DNA of 64,000 nucleotides from Morella rubra (GCA_003952965.2 RXIC02000001.1:50711-114710); one strand, 5' to 3'. Numbered from the stretch's first letter, positions 11,173 through 22,319 are shown. Notes: generated by a model not told the origin, from the sequence alone. Translations and numbers: made by a program.

Positions 11173-12624
11173 AAAGTATAAAATCAAATTAGTTGAATTT
11201 CTTAAAATAAATCATATTTATTCGGACCGGAAAACAAAAGGGTAGGAAATTAATGAAGGTTCAAGTTATTAATTTGATGTATTAATTGGTTGACAAAACT
11301 GTCTCTATATATTAACCAAATATTAGGGGAATTATGCTATAGGGAATGAAATCATGTCAGCCACGGAGGGAAGATCTTTGATGTCCATGAGGGTCGATGA
11401 CTACGATGAACCATCAGCAAACCCAGTGGCGGAGCCAGGAATGAATCTGAAGGGGGGCCAACTCCTAAAGGATAGAATTTTTTTTTTTGCTAAATAATGA
11501 AAAAAAATGTCTTAGAGTTAATAATATTGAAAATTAAGAACTAAAATTAAATTCATTTGGTATTACAAATAATGAGGGAGCTGATGTGAAAATAAGCCAT
11601 GACAGAAAAGTGAGTTTCCCACATGACAGCTAGTTTATTTAGTCAGCTAACCCAACTGAATTGTGGTAAAGGCATAATGATAATGACGTATATGTTTTTG
11701 GGTAATATGGTGCTTTATGTTGGCAAGCAAAGTTATAGAAAAGATGCAACAATTAGTTTGTACTATTGATGTTAATTATGTACAAATCGAGAGCAAAACT
11801 GCTTAGCCTCTGCAACTTGCCCCCTCTCTTGTTATTGGAAGGAAGAGCACTTAAATTCTGATCTTTACTTTTTGTTTAACAAGTGAATAAAAAAAAAACA
11901 TGTTCAAACATTCGACCTCTAAGATTGTACAGAGTGCCGATCCAATAGAATATCAAAAGATTGAACATGTCCTCTTAAAAATTTCAATTATCTCAAGTAT
12001 ACTTTTCAGTCTACAAATAACATCATAACAAAAAGTCAACATCAACATCTTAGAAGTACTAGAGATCTTAATCTAAAACCAATACGTATTCATATATTGT
12101 GTATATATAAACTTAAATCAAAGAGAGTTAACATCAAAATGAGATTCTATTTCAAGAAAATCAATCACTTTGATAGCAAATCAATCCATTCTCTTCAATT
12201 TCTGAAGCCAGATCCTGTTGTATACTGAAAGTGATGTAGGTGCAAGAGACACTATCAATGAAAGAAGCAGGCAAGTAAAAGGGGTTAAATGGAAGAATCA
12301 GAGGCATCAAAGGAGGCATAGATCCTCGCTAGAAAAAGGAATAGCACACCCGTGTCTTTTTTAGTAGTTTGGATTTCTACTGTGACATGCATGTTGACCA
12401 AACTAAGGGGGCGTTCGTTTGCCAAAATTTCGGAGAATATTCTCTAAATTTTGAGAATCTTTATTTTATCGAGATTTATTGGGGTTTGTGAAAAGTAGAG
12501 TGTATATATGTAAAAATTGAAATTTTGAAGTGTGTTTATTTTGCTAGAAATTTCCATACTTCGAAATTTTAGAAAAAGAATACCACCTAAATTTACCAAT
12601 CAAGCTATATATATATATATATTG
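11173..12624. other. Non-coding stretch with a degraded MITE-like segment
   Basis: No gene was recognised. 12412-12590 starts GGGGGCGTTCGTTTGCC and has the AAATTT-rich body typical of plant MITEs, but its right end does not give a convincing inverted repeat. An (AT)n run lies at about 12607-12621, just before homology to the TNL intron begins. Confidence 0.4.
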
Positions 12625-12753
12625 GAACATTTAGTTATGCTATCTTGGTATGCATTCGAGTTTATCCATTAACTCTTTTTAAGCATCTACCATAGCATAA
12701 AAATGTATCTGTATTTGTATCATATTGAACCTAACGCCTTTGTATTTTAATAG

Positions 12754-13622
12754 GGATCAGATGCAGTGGAGGGTCTTGTCCTAAATTTACCTGTGCTTAA
12801 AGATCTACATTTGAAAACTAAAGCATTTGCAAACATGAAGAATTTGAGGCGGCTCCAAATCAATAATGTACATCTCACAGGACGCTTCAAGCATCTTCCC
12901 AAAGAGCTAAGATGGCTATGTTGGCATAAGTGCCCCCTAAGGGTTCTACCACTAAATTTTCATCTTGATAATCTTGTTGTGCTGGACATGCAGCACAACA
13001 ATATCAAACAAGTGTGGCAGGAGAATTGAGTATACCAACTCTTCCTATGGATTTTACTGATATTTTGAATTTGGACTTCCCAACTAACAAGAACTATTTT
13101 TTCATCGATGTAATTTTTTTGCTTTCACAGATACTAAAGAAGTTGAAGGTGCTCAATCTTAGCTATTGCAAGAATCTTATCAGATCATTGTACTTCTTGG
13201 AAGTTCCACATCTGGAGATGTTAATACTTGAAGAATGCACAAACTTGGTTGAGCTTCACGAGTCTATCGGACATTTGCAAGAGCTTGTTTTGTTGAATTT
13301 AAAAGGGTGCACAAACCTTCGATATCTTCCTAGCAACATTTCTACCTTAAAATCTCTGGACAGGCTCAACTTGTTTGGGTGCCTAAATGGTGATAAGTTA
13401 CCTGAGAAACTGGGCAATATGATGGCTTCAAAAGAGTTGTCATCCTCTTCTGGTCCTTTGAAGAACTCCAAAAGTTTCCTTCGAATTCCCAAAACTTTTC
13501 TACGAGCTCCAGTCCTTGGATTTCGTCCTCTGGGAAGATCAATTCTTAGTAATTGTGATTTGTCCGAAGATCAGATCCCAATTGATCTTGGGAGTTTATC
13601 TTCACTTCAAGCCTTGGATTTA
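12754..13622 (+). pseudogene. Truncated TNL gene, LRR region only
   Basis: Close paralogue of exons 3 and 4 of the intact gene at 38133-42174. Homology starts in the intron (about 12625), then exon 3 (from 12754, 'GSDAVEGLVLNLPVLKDL') with 'ELRWLCWHKCPLRVLP' and 'LVVLDMQHNNIKQVW'. Exon 3 ends in an in-frame TGA (GAG AAT TGA near 13022-13030) where the intact gene has AAC AGA, so it is nonsense-mutated. Exon 4 starts at 13131 after TTTCACAG and carries leucine-rich repeats ('VLNLSYCKNL', 'LVELHESIGHL', 'LVLLNLKGCTNLRYLP'). It stops at about 13622, where it runs directly into the truncated LTR of a gypsy element. There is no TIR or NB-ARC upstream. Confidence 0.9.
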
Positions 13623-13757
13623 TCGGTCGTGTGCTCTCGGGGCTTGTAAGAAGTGCGCTGGTCAGTCACTGGGGCCGCCTCTTGTCCCTTATCTTTCCCC
13701 TCATCTTCCCACGCCTGGTAGTCCAGGCCGTGGTCTTCAATGAGGATCCTGTCAATC
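13623..13757 (-). repeat. Truncated 3' LTR of the gypsy element
   Basis: Directly repeats 18693-18827 with about 85-90% identity by eye. On the minus strand it begins TGACAGGATCCTCA right after a purine tract (AGAAGGGGGA, about 13758-13768), so it is the start of the 3' LTR. The pol reading frame continues open into it. It stops at the junction with the LRR exon. Confidence 0.7.
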
Positions 13758-14104
13758 CCCCTTCTATGAAGTGTACCCTTGTCCTCAATGGTAAAATCTG
13801 GAAACCTTAGGGCTATCTCCTCATAGTCTTCTTAAGTTGCTTCCCCTCTAGTTAGACAACTCCATTGTACCAATATTCTCCCCATCTTCCTTCTAGTTCG
13901 TCCCCGGTTTACCCTCTTGTATTCCAGGACCTTCGCACATTGTAGCAGCATTCTTCCTTCCTCATCAAAGGAAGGCAATTCGTCCACGATCAGGCTAGTA
14001 TCACCCACTCGTCTCTTAAGGAGAGACACATGAAACACTGGATGAAGTCTTGAGGTCGAAGGCAACTCCAGAAGATATGCAACTTCTCCCACCCAGCCAG
14101 CCAC
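13758..14104 (-). pseudogene. Gypsy pol C-terminus, chromodomain-like
   Basis: Reads [20 protein letters not shown], the conserved end of gypsy integrase, then '[16 protein letters not shown]' and '[14 protein letters not shown]', which matches the chromodomain-like module of chromoviruses (usually VLVKW-GL---ATWE). After a shift near 13831 the frame goes on with 'EDYEEIALRFPDF' and 'DKGTLHRRG', then into the LTR. The module is thought to guide integration into chromatin. Confidence 0.75.
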
Positions 14105-14399
14105 CTAGAAGTGCCCATAGTACCTCTTCTTGAGCTTGTGGCTCGGCTTTCTCTTCATGGTCTTCTAGCCATATGGTTGAAGCTTCAAGTAAACAAAGTC
14201 CCCGGGCTCAAATTCTTCTAATCTCCTCCTATCATAATGCTTCTTCATGCTTGATTAAGCTTTTTTAAGCTCTCCTTTCACCTTAGTTAGGATCTCGTCC
14301 TGGGTGATCAATGCTTCCTCCACCTCTGCACTCTTAGCCGTGCCTTTCTCATGAGTAACCAATGTAGGAGGCTTCCTCCCATACACAACTTCAAATTGG

Positions 14400-15100
14400 C
14401 TAAGTGTGGTGGAAGAGTGGTACGTGGTGTTATACTAATACACAGTCCAGGACATGTACTCCATCCACCTTACTTGTTCATCACCACAATAGCATCGCAA
14501 GTATTGCTCTAACGTCCGGTTGACCACCTCCGTTTGGCCATCGGTCTGCGGATGGTATGAGGAGCTGGTCTTCATTTTGCTCCTTTGTAGTGCAAACACT
14601 TCTTTCCAGAAAGAACTCACGAACACCCGATTACGGTCTGTTACTATGGTTCTCGGGAAACCATGGAGCTTTACCACGTATCTACAAATGCTTTAGCCAC
14701 ACTCTTCTTAGTAAATGGGTGCTTAAGGGGTATGAAATGAGCATACTTACTTAAGCGGTCGACCACCACTAAAATCACTTCATAGCCTTGACTTGTGGGC
14801 AGACCTTCCATGGACAGGTCTTTCCATATAGCTTCCGGTATGGGCAAGGGTTGCAAAAGACCCGTAGGGGCCCTCGTATCATGCTTGGCCTTTTGACATA
14901 TGTCACATTCGGCCACCCACTTCTTCACGCTCTTCTTTAGGCCTTAGAAGAAATGCTTGACCCTCATGTATGGTCCTAAGCCATGTAGGTCCTAAGCCAC
15001 CTCGAATGACCACCTTCCTTGCTATGGTGGAAGTGAGTGAGTATCTCTTTTCTTAAGCTCGGCACATCGGGCACACAGACATAGGACTTGTAGTAGATAA
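14400..15100 (-). pseudogene. Gypsy integrase
   Basis: The minus strand shows the pre-integrase zinc-binding part ('ILTHFHHSKEGGHSRWLRTY', then 'WVAECDICQKAKHDTR') and the catalytic core with 'VVVDRLSKYAHFIPLKHPF', 'GFPRTIVTDRNRVFVSSFWK' and '[19 protein letters not shown]'. The D and E of the DDE triad in 'VVVDRLSKYAHF' and the '[13 protein letters not shown]' block are visible. Frame changes near 14930 and 14675 and a stop near 14435 break it. Confidence 0.85.
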
Positions 15101-15169
15101 GCTCATCCCGCAATTTGAACCTAGTCACCCCATCACATGGGCCCTCTAGCTTTTCTATGATCTCTTGGT

Positions 15170-15440
15170 ACCCAGCCTTTAAGTCTAGCTTGGTGCACAT
15201 ATAAGCCCCATACAACTCATCAAGCATCTCATCCATCATCCACCGTAGGTATGGGAAATCTATCCCGGATCGTTGCTTCATTCAGTGCTCGGTAGTCGGT
15301 GCAAAAGCGCCAACTCCCATCTTTCTTCCTCACAAGTAATACCGGCGATGAAAAGAGACTAGTGCTCGATCGGATCAGACCACTGGCCAACATCTCCTCT
15401 ACTTGCCTTTTGATCTATCCCTTTTGAAAACGAGCATAAC
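15170..15440 (-). pseudogene. Gypsy reverse transcriptase, N-terminal part only
   Basis: The minus strand reads '[20 protein letters not shown]' and 'DELYGAYMCTKLDLKAGYQ', the first third of a gypsy RT. The catalytic Y-DD box and all of RNase H are missing: the frame passes directly into 'FKLRDELIYYKSYVCVPD', which belongs between RNase H and integrase. The deletion removes roughly 350-400 residues compared with family length. It makes the element dependent on others. Confidence 0.8.
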
Positions 15441-15809
15441 GGTAGGGTGGCACATTCACCGACTTGCTTGCATCTTTCAACATAATGCGGTGATCGAACT
15501 CTCTCTTTGAAGGTAACATGGTCGGGACCTCTAATACTTCCTTGTGCCTTTCCAAAACTGATTGCACCCTCGGGGTAACTCCTCCGTTCCGTCACTATGC
15601 TTCCCGTTCGACTTAGCAGCTCCTTGGTTTTGGCCTAGCACTATGGCGAAGCAATGAGCCCCACCCTTGCATAGCTTCTCGAACATATTGGCCTCACAAG
15701 GCCTCGACTCTTTTGATACTAAAACTGTACACATCCTCTTCTTCCTTCTGAGCTTGCACTCCATAGTTATCTTTTCGTAGTCTGTGACAACCTTGCCAAT
15801 ACCTCTTAG

Positions 15810-16079
15810 CTATGCATTGCCCAAGACCACATCTAGCCCGACCAAAGAGAGTACATGGAGATCTGCCACTATACGGACGCCTTGGACATTTATTTTCACG
15901 ACTCTCACCACCAGTTCCCATCTTAACTTTTCACCATTTGCCACATTTCCATCGAATGGTTCCACTTCTTCTCCATGCAATCCCACCTTAGAAAGGATGT
16001 GGGAATTGATGAAGTTGTGGGTAGACCCACTATCCACCAACAACGTTACTTCATGCTTACTGACCCAAGCATAAGTCAC
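15810..16079 (-). pseudogene. Gypsy aspartic protease
   Basis: Minus-strand frame of 89 residues with the active-site motif 'LLVDSGSTHNFINSHIL' and the downstream 'GLDVVLGN' (flap/ILG region). It cleaves the Gag-Pol polyprotein in intact elements. Open in itself, but not in frame with RT. Confidence 0.85.
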
Positions 16080-16252
16080 ATGGTCGAGGGCTTTTGTACC
16101 CCGGACATGGCATTGAGGCTCAACTCAACCTCATCACTTTCCTCATTGCTAGTGGATTCCACCTGCTTGGGCTCCCCTTCACTGCTCTCCCGCACATGCT
16201 CCTCCTCTTCATTGATCATAAACACGACCTTGGCCTTTTTGCATTGGTGGTC

Positions 16253-17535
16253 CTAACTCCATTTTTCCCCACACTTGAAGCATAAGCCCTTCTTAATGTA
16301 TTCATCAAGCTCCTCCCGACTAAGCTTCTTGACTTCCTTCCCTTTGCTCCTCACCTCTCCCATAGCTACCTCATTTCCCTTCCAAGACCGCGTGGAATAC
16401 AAGGGCTTAAAAGCCTTGTTAGCCACTTGGTCTTTGACATGCCTTTTCTCGAAATGGTGACTATCTTCAAGAATTTCAGCCACCCTAATTGCCTCTTGTA
16501 GCCTAGTGGGCTGCTTCAACTTGAGCTCCTTGGCGATCCATGGCTTTAGCCCATCCACAAAAGTGCCAATCAATGCCTCCTCGGACCAACCCTCACTAAA
16601 GTTTGGAGTTGTCGAAAATCCTCCACATAAGCATGCACCTTGCCCTCTTGCTTAAGCTTGGCCAATTGGCCATGATGGTTGATAATGGGCGAGGGCCGAA
16701 CTGCATAAGCAACTCGCTCTCGAATGCCGTCCACCCGAGCCTTCTTCGTTCCTTCTCATATTAGGCCTGAATCCATCTCTACATTTGCTTGCCTTCCCAT
16801 CAAGGAAGAAGCATGCCATGGCTACTCTCTCCGCCCTTGGGACTTCATAAACATGAAAATAATGGTCGGCCTTATCGAGCCACTCATGCGGGTCACCACC
16901 ATTGAACTTAGGAAAGTCAATCTTTGGTCTTCTTGGTCCTCGGTTGTTAAACCGATTTCCATCATCCTCCTCATAGTCACCTTCCACGTAAATGTGGCCT
17001 TCTAGGTCCTCAGTGGTTAACCCGATTCCCTTCCTCTTCATCATAGTAGTTGTGGCCTCTCGACGGTATCTCATGTCTTCTAGCATCTCGACCATAGGGC
17101 ATCTCCTCCTTGCACCGACTCTCCCCAAATCCTTCCTCCGTTCTTGCATGGTCATCCGCGTCATGGTTGGACTCCTCCTCACCCAGCCACCTCTCGACCA
17201 CTCCCGCTCGTTCTCCACACGTCCAGCCAATCTAAGGAGTTGCCGAGGTCTAGGCTCTCCTCTGGTGGACTCAGAAACTTGAGTTTCTCTCTCATCTCGA
17301 GATGAACATCTTCTCTCCTATTTTCTTCTATCCTTGCGGCGGTTACATGGTTGCCTTCTTTTGGCTCTCCACCAAGACTGGCCAATACTGCTTGTAAGTC
17401 TTGCTGCATCCCTTCCACTGCTCTCCTATTCTCTTCCGCTGCCCTGCTCACCGTGTCTATAGCTCCTTGCATGTGAGCCAGTGTGCTGGTGGTCTCCTCC
17501 ATCTTTTCTTTCATCCAAAGAGAGGATGACTCCAA
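16253..17535 (-). pseudogene. Gypsy gag, frameshifted
   Basis: Three overlapping minus-strand frames form the capsid region: a coiled-coil-like N-terminus (17535-17179), then 'KIDFPKFNGGDPHEWLDKAD' and 'RVAMACFFLDGKA' (17230-16652), then 'MIGTFVDGLKPWIAKELKL' and a partial zinc knuckle 'GLCFKCGEKW' (16573-16253). Frame shifts between them mean no full Gag is made. Many plus-strand ORFs over this stretch are shadows. Confidence 0.8.
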
Positions 17536-17714
17536 AGCTTCAAAACGATCTCAGTTGGATGGCAACATACTTGATCCGGCCTCCATTGGAATATGGCTGG
17601 AACAACACGTCCAACCTTGGGTTCTCTCCAAAAGAAGATCGAACCCCTTCTCAAGTAAATGCTCGTGTTTACCTCTCATATACAACTCTAAATGAAAGCA
17701 CCAAATTGTTAGGA

Positions 17715-18827
17715 ACCCCGGTCAAGGACTCCAAAACAAGCATCAATTTCCCCCGTACCCGATTTACTCCAGTAACACAACGATCCTCCGACCAATGATA
17801 AGTAACACACGAGCGTAATATATAGGATCTAACACACGAGAATGACAAATACCTCACTGTTTATGATAAAAGAAAACGTGGTCTAAGGATTATTAGTCCT
17901 TCGAACCACAAGAAACAGGACAATCTCGATCAAGGTTAATTAGCCTAAGAACGGGTACCCAAACTAGGTTATTAGCCTAGAATGAATTCCAAGCGACAAG
18001 GTTATTAGCCCTGACACCGACTAAGCATATACGTGCCTATGCTCGGCCAAAACACTCCAAAAGCACTCGACTATTCTCGATATTCTCTGAATGCCCAACA
18101 CTAATGCACCTAAGGGTGTTTATATAGACATCCTTAGGTGCTTACAAACCCTACTGGAACCAAATCAAAACTAAATCAAATCACTGATCTTTAGGAATTA
18201 ATCCCGTCGATCAAGTAGATTTGATATAACATGCCTAATAAACCGAACTAAAAAAGGAAAGATAATATTCTAGACTTTCGGAGAATGTCCGAATCTAGAA
18301 GATATGATTCATTGTATCGCTTCACAGAAGGAAACCAATTGCCGAAGATATTTCCATAAAAAACATGGTCACGCTGCCGCTATGCTCCGAGCTGGTCTCG
18401 AGCTGGTCCTGATCTGTCTGTGACTGGCTGGTTGGCATGCTGGTACAAGTATCGTTGGGCTCCTGGTCGGTCAGTACGCCCGGGATGTCCTGGTCGGTCA
18501 ACATGCTTTGTCTTCCCTGGTCGATCGGTCTTCCTGGCCTCTAGTCGGTTAGCAGGCCTGGGATGTCCTGGTGGGTCAGCCTGCTTTGGCTGCCCTGGTC
18601 GCCTAATCGGTAGGTCGGCCTATGTTGGCTTCCCTGGTCGGTCGATCTTCCTGATCGGTCAGTCGGTCTACCCTGATTGGTCGTCAATGTATCGATCATG
18701 TGCACTCGGGGCGTGTAAAGAGTGCACTGGTCGGTTATTGGTGCCACCTCTTGTCCCTTATCTTGCCCCTCATCTTCCCACTCATGGTAGTCCAAGCCGT
18801 AGTCTTCACTGAGGATCCTGTCACCCC
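17715..18827 (-). repeat. Gypsy 5' LTR
   Basis: On the minus strand it runs from TGACAGGATCC (18827) to CCTAACA (about 17715), followed by a leader with TTTGGTGCTTTCAT that may be the primer site. A TATA-like TCTATATAAAC (minus strand, about 18117-18127) sits in the right place for the LTR promoter. The U3 end overlaps an open frame (18795-18541, minus) rich in TDQ/RST repeats. Confidence 0.65.
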
Positions 18828-18829
18828 CT

Positions 18830-20719
18830 CAATTCGCGTAGCAACCCCCCTTGACTTGCTGCTGTGTGTCTCTCTCTCCCTTTTTGTGTGTCTCTCTCTC
18901 TCATCTCTCAGGTAATTTCTTAATTGTTTTGATCTCTCTCTAGGCGTGCAAATTGGTGTTGTTCTTAGTTAATTGGTCGTCTCTATTTTAGTTAATTTAC
19001 TGGGACCTTGCAAGTTACAAGATTGTAATTCACTGATTTGTGAATTTTTGCCGTGTGTGGTCACTGCATTGCCATTGAGGTAAGAATTTATGAACTGATT
19101 TAGTTAATTAGTTATTGTTCATTAGTTATTATAGTTCATTAGTTAATTTAGAATTTTAGAGTATAGATTAGGTTGTGAAACTGTGAAAGATGGGCTTGAT
19201 TGGTGGATTTGGTTTTGTTTGAAGATGTGAATCTGTTTGAAATTGTGTCTGAAATTCTCTTGATTGATTGTGAAATTGTTTAACAATTTGAATGCAATCT
19301 AAATGTAGCAATTTGAATAACTAAATGCAATAAACTTGGAGAAATTAAATGTTTAGAATTTGTTGTGAAATTGTAATTTGTGTTTGAAATTGTGTTTTCT
19401 TTTTTCAAATATTTTTTCAGTTTGAAAATGACTATTAAAAATTACTAATTAGAGTATGAGTATGTTTAATTTAATTTTCTTTCATTGCATTTCTTTTAAT
19501 GTTTTGTCTAGGCTATTTGCAATTATGAATAATTAGTTTAGATAACTTGAACTTATAAAAAAAAAAAAAATAGTTTAGATGACTTGAGAAGCATAGTTTC
19601 AGATTATTGCAAAATATTCTTATGTGATTTGACAGTTTATTCATTCTTGAGAAGCATGTTTATTCATTCTTGTTTCATGCTGTTGTGCAATTAGGAGCTG
19701 TTCCTATCGATTTGGCATAAATATATGTGTGATTTGGCATAATTGTGATTTAATTTGTGAGTTGTGAATAATATTGAGTCATTGACTATCATGTGTTCCT
19801 ATGTTGGTTAGTTTTTTAATTTTGTAAGTTCTAGTTATTTAATATTTATGAAGATTTAAACATGTTTATATCCTAAATTATTAGGAATAACTTTTAACTT
19901 ACGAGTGGCTCGGATTGAGATCAATGAGAACTAATTAGATTGATTTCATAGTAAGGTTTTATTTCTTTTTTATAATAATGCCCATTATTGTTTCATAGTT
20001 TATTATCTCACATGTATATATATATATAATATTTTACAGCTTGATGGGAGATGGACAATTGGACAATTGATGATGGATATGGACTTTATTTTATTTTTCC
20101 ACTAGTTTGTTGGCATGTATTAATTATACTTTTAGTTTGTTTATTTGATTATTTTGTTGTTTGTTATGGCTTGTAATAGAGTAGTGTAATTACTAATTAG
20201 TTCCAGTAGCATTTATATTTGATACTTTTATTTTGGACTTTCTTTATTTTGGAATTTCTATTTGGTTTGTTGATTTATAATTCTTTAAATGTATGCTTTA
20301 AGTCTTAAGATGTATGATTTATTATTTTTAAAAATCTATGATTTAGAATTCTTTAATTAGTAACTTAGTAATTAGTATAGTAGTATTCTTTAAATGTATG
20401 ATTTAACGTTCTTTTTAGTTTGTTATAGAAGAAAGATCACAATTGTGGCATAATTTGGTTGAGATCATAGCCAAAAACTTGAAAAAAAACACTAAAAAAT
20501 TGGTGTAAAGAAGCCCCAAGAAAATGTAGCTAAAAAAGCCCAAAAAAAAAAATAAAAAAAACGTAGCTTAAAATAAGGCCCAAACCCTAGGTCCAAACCA
20601 GCCAAACTGGACCGGTCTTTGGCCGGTCTGATCTCATTACCATGGCCGATCCGGTTGATTTGCTCCTTGTAAATCTGGTTACACTAGCCCAGACCGGACG
20701 GGACCGGCCATTGGACACC
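18830..20719. mobile_element. Probable decayed hAT-like element
   Basis: An AT-rich body of about 1.8 kb without ORFs ends at 20590-20719 in a GC-rich block with repeated CCGG/ACCGG words ('ACCGGTC', 'CCGGTCTG', 'GACCGG') and the terminal GGACACCACTA. This is the look of the subterminal and terminal region of many plant hAT elements. The matching left terminus and an 8-bp duplication were not found, perhaps lost to the neighbouring gypsy element. Low confidence. Confidence 0.3.
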
Positions 20720-20914
20720 ACTAGTACTGTCACTGTTGTGACCACGTGCCCTTTTTTGTTTTTGTCAGTTGGCGACACTTCGAATTTTACTTTCTTTTAA
20801 TTTCCTTTTCAAACTGATCGGAGTTTCGGAGGCTTTCCTGACGTCTCTGCTTATTTTCCGGTTTGTTCGTCTTTTTCAGCGTGACCGACTGAGAAATCGC
20901 TCGGAGAAGAGAGA

Positions 20915-21021
20915 ATGAAGAGGGCCACGGCTCTTTTTCTGCTAGTGGTTTCAACTCTATTAGCTTCTTCAAATGCTGACGGAGCTTTCGACGTTAGGCA
21001 ACATCTATCTACCTTCACCAG
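20915..21021 (+). pseudogene. Orphan first exon, multiple inositol polyphosphate phosphatase-like
   Basis: ATG at 20915 opens MKRATALFLLVVSTLLASS, a signal peptide, then 'AFDVRQHLSTFTR' and a good splice donor (CAG|GTACCC, donor at 21022). The words F-D-V-R-x-H-L-S-T-x-T-R-Y are those at the mature N-terminus of plant MINPP-type histidine acid phosphatases. The next exon should carry the RHGTR catalytic motif and none is visible downstream. Read through without splicing, a stop follows at 21071-21073. It is an isolated exon 1, left by deletion or carried here by rearrangement. The upstream 300 bp may be its former promoter. Confidence 0.45.
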
Positions 21022-21511
21022 GTACCCCCTTCTCTGCGTCACTAAGTCGTATATTAATCACAATGTGAAGTGATCGGAAACTTGTTAATCTTAATGCTCT
21101 AGCTTTTAGCTTCCTCGCTTTTTGTTTTACATTGCTACAAGTCTAACCCTGTTCATATATCTACGTTTCCAGTGGTAGAATTTTGATCCGTAGTGCTGCG
21201 TGGACAGATCTTTAGCTCTTTTTACTCTGTTTCGTTGGCGAGAAACTTGAGATAGAAAGTAGAATACGTTTGTGTTATTTTTATTGTGTGTGATTAAGGT
21301 AATGAGAGAAGCAAAGCAAACTCAAGAGTCCAGAATGGAATGATCTCAGCTAATAATAAAAGTGTGGATAAGATGAGTTGAATCAGTTGATAGTGTTTTT
21401 TACAATTGAATTGTATTGGAGATTGTGAATAAGTGTAGATAGGATGAATTGATGGAGTTTCATATATTTGATAAGTGATTAATTTTTATTTGAATTTGAA
21501 ATTTACTTTTA

Positions 21512-21843
21512 TATTGCTGAGGAGCTCGACCTGGTTTGTGCTATTTGGGAAGGAGACGCTCAAGTTATTATTAACCAAATCACTCACCTGGATTCCCAGG
21601 CTGACTGGGTCATTAAGAAGAAATCCAGTTTATTAGGAGACGGACTCTCAATCACCCACGATGGTCTTTCCAGTGGGTCTCAAGAGACGCAAACTGTATG
21701 GCTCATAATATGGCTAGATAGTGCTTGCGGGAAAATTTATTTGGATGTATTGATCTGTCAGCTATTCCTTTGGACATTGTAATTTGCCACTCTGTTTTAT
21801 GAAGTTTCGATTGCTAAGAACCAAAATATATATATATATATAT
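21512..21843 (+). mobile_element. 5'-truncated LINE fragment, RNase H end
   Basis: The insert translates as 'AIWEGDAQVIINQI' and, in another frame, 'FQWVSRDANCMAHNMAR' and 'SAIPLDIVICHSVL' then stop. These are the closing motifs of the RNase H-like domain found at the end of many plant LINE ORF2 proteins. A (TA)n tail follows. It is flanked by a perfect 41-bp direct repeat (21471-21511 and 21844-21884), best read as an unusually long target-site duplication. One frameshift is present. Confidence 0.65.
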
Positions 21844-21975
21844 ATAAGTGATTAATTTTTATTTGAATTTGAAATTTACTTTTATTGGAGTATGTGTAAA
21901 AGTTTTAGATTTAATTGTTTATCTGAAAAAAAAAAATTTATGTTTTGAAAATTCAATGAAAAATTTAATTTTGTA

Positions 21976-22319
21976 GGAGGCTAAGGACAGAGTCAACCGC
22001 GATTCCACTGAATATGAAATTTACTTGTCATTCTTTGGTGCTGGCAACAATATCGCCGACAGCCTCTACAACTTGTTGCAGAATTAATAATTGAGGTGCC
22101 AAGATGCATCAGTTGGTATATTGCAGGCACCTTGATGAGCTTGTAGAGATGTCAACTTAAAGCAGAGGCACACCTGATATTTTATGATTAGTGATGATGT
22201 TCGAAATCAGACCGGACCTACTATGCACAGGTGGATTGTGAGAAGGTACGACAGTGGAGAGAAGCCCTCATTGAAGCTGCAGACTCTCCCAAATTGGTGT
22301 TCAGGAGTGTTGAAGATGG
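21976..22319 (+). pseudogene. Paralogue A, first TIR exon, degenerate
   Basis: 'YEIYLSFFGAGNNIADSLYN' corresponds to the TIR start (YDVFLSFRGED---F-DHLYSAL). Further pieces 'HLDELVEM', 'VRNQTGP' and 'WIVRRYDSGEKP' follow, with stops and deletions between. It ends at the same donor position (GATGG|GTATTATG, 22319) as the other TIR exons. The counterpart in paralogue B (45119-45556) is far better preserved, so the decay here is recent relative to the duplication. Confidence 0.75.

Larger units (their letters stand above)
13623..18827 (-). mobile_element. Defective Ty3/gypsy retrotransposon, chromodomain-type C-terminus
   Basis: Read on the minus strand from 18827: 5' LTR of about 1.1 kb (18827-17715), leader, gag (17535-16253), protease, start of RT, integrase, and a chromodomain-like end (to about 13760). 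Only the first ~135 bp of the 3' LTR follow (13757-13623). The RT/RNase H core is deleted: reading jumps from 'CTKLDLKAGYQ' (about 15170) directly into the pre-integrase region. The element ends abruptly inside the LRR pseudogene, so the rest of the 3' LTR and any target-site duplication are lost. Gag through protease are scattered over several frames. Confidence 0.85.

Noticed and set aside
12600-12625. (AT)n tract considered as a promoter TATA region for the LRR pseudogene.
   Set aside because: The following sequence is homologous to the intron of the intact TNL, so it is not a promoter; the tract is a simple repeat at the breakpoint.
15784-16285. Several plus-strand ORFs of 60-100 codons over the gypsy protease and gag.
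   Set aside because: Antisense shadows of minus-strand gypsy coding sequence.
13623-18827. Circularly permuted gypsy element: the same C-terminal pol segment at both ends with one LTR in the middle.
   Set aside because: The repeated segment starts TGACAGG right after a purine tract, so it is better read as the start of the 3' LTR (truncated) repeated in a complete 5' LTR. No permutation is needed.
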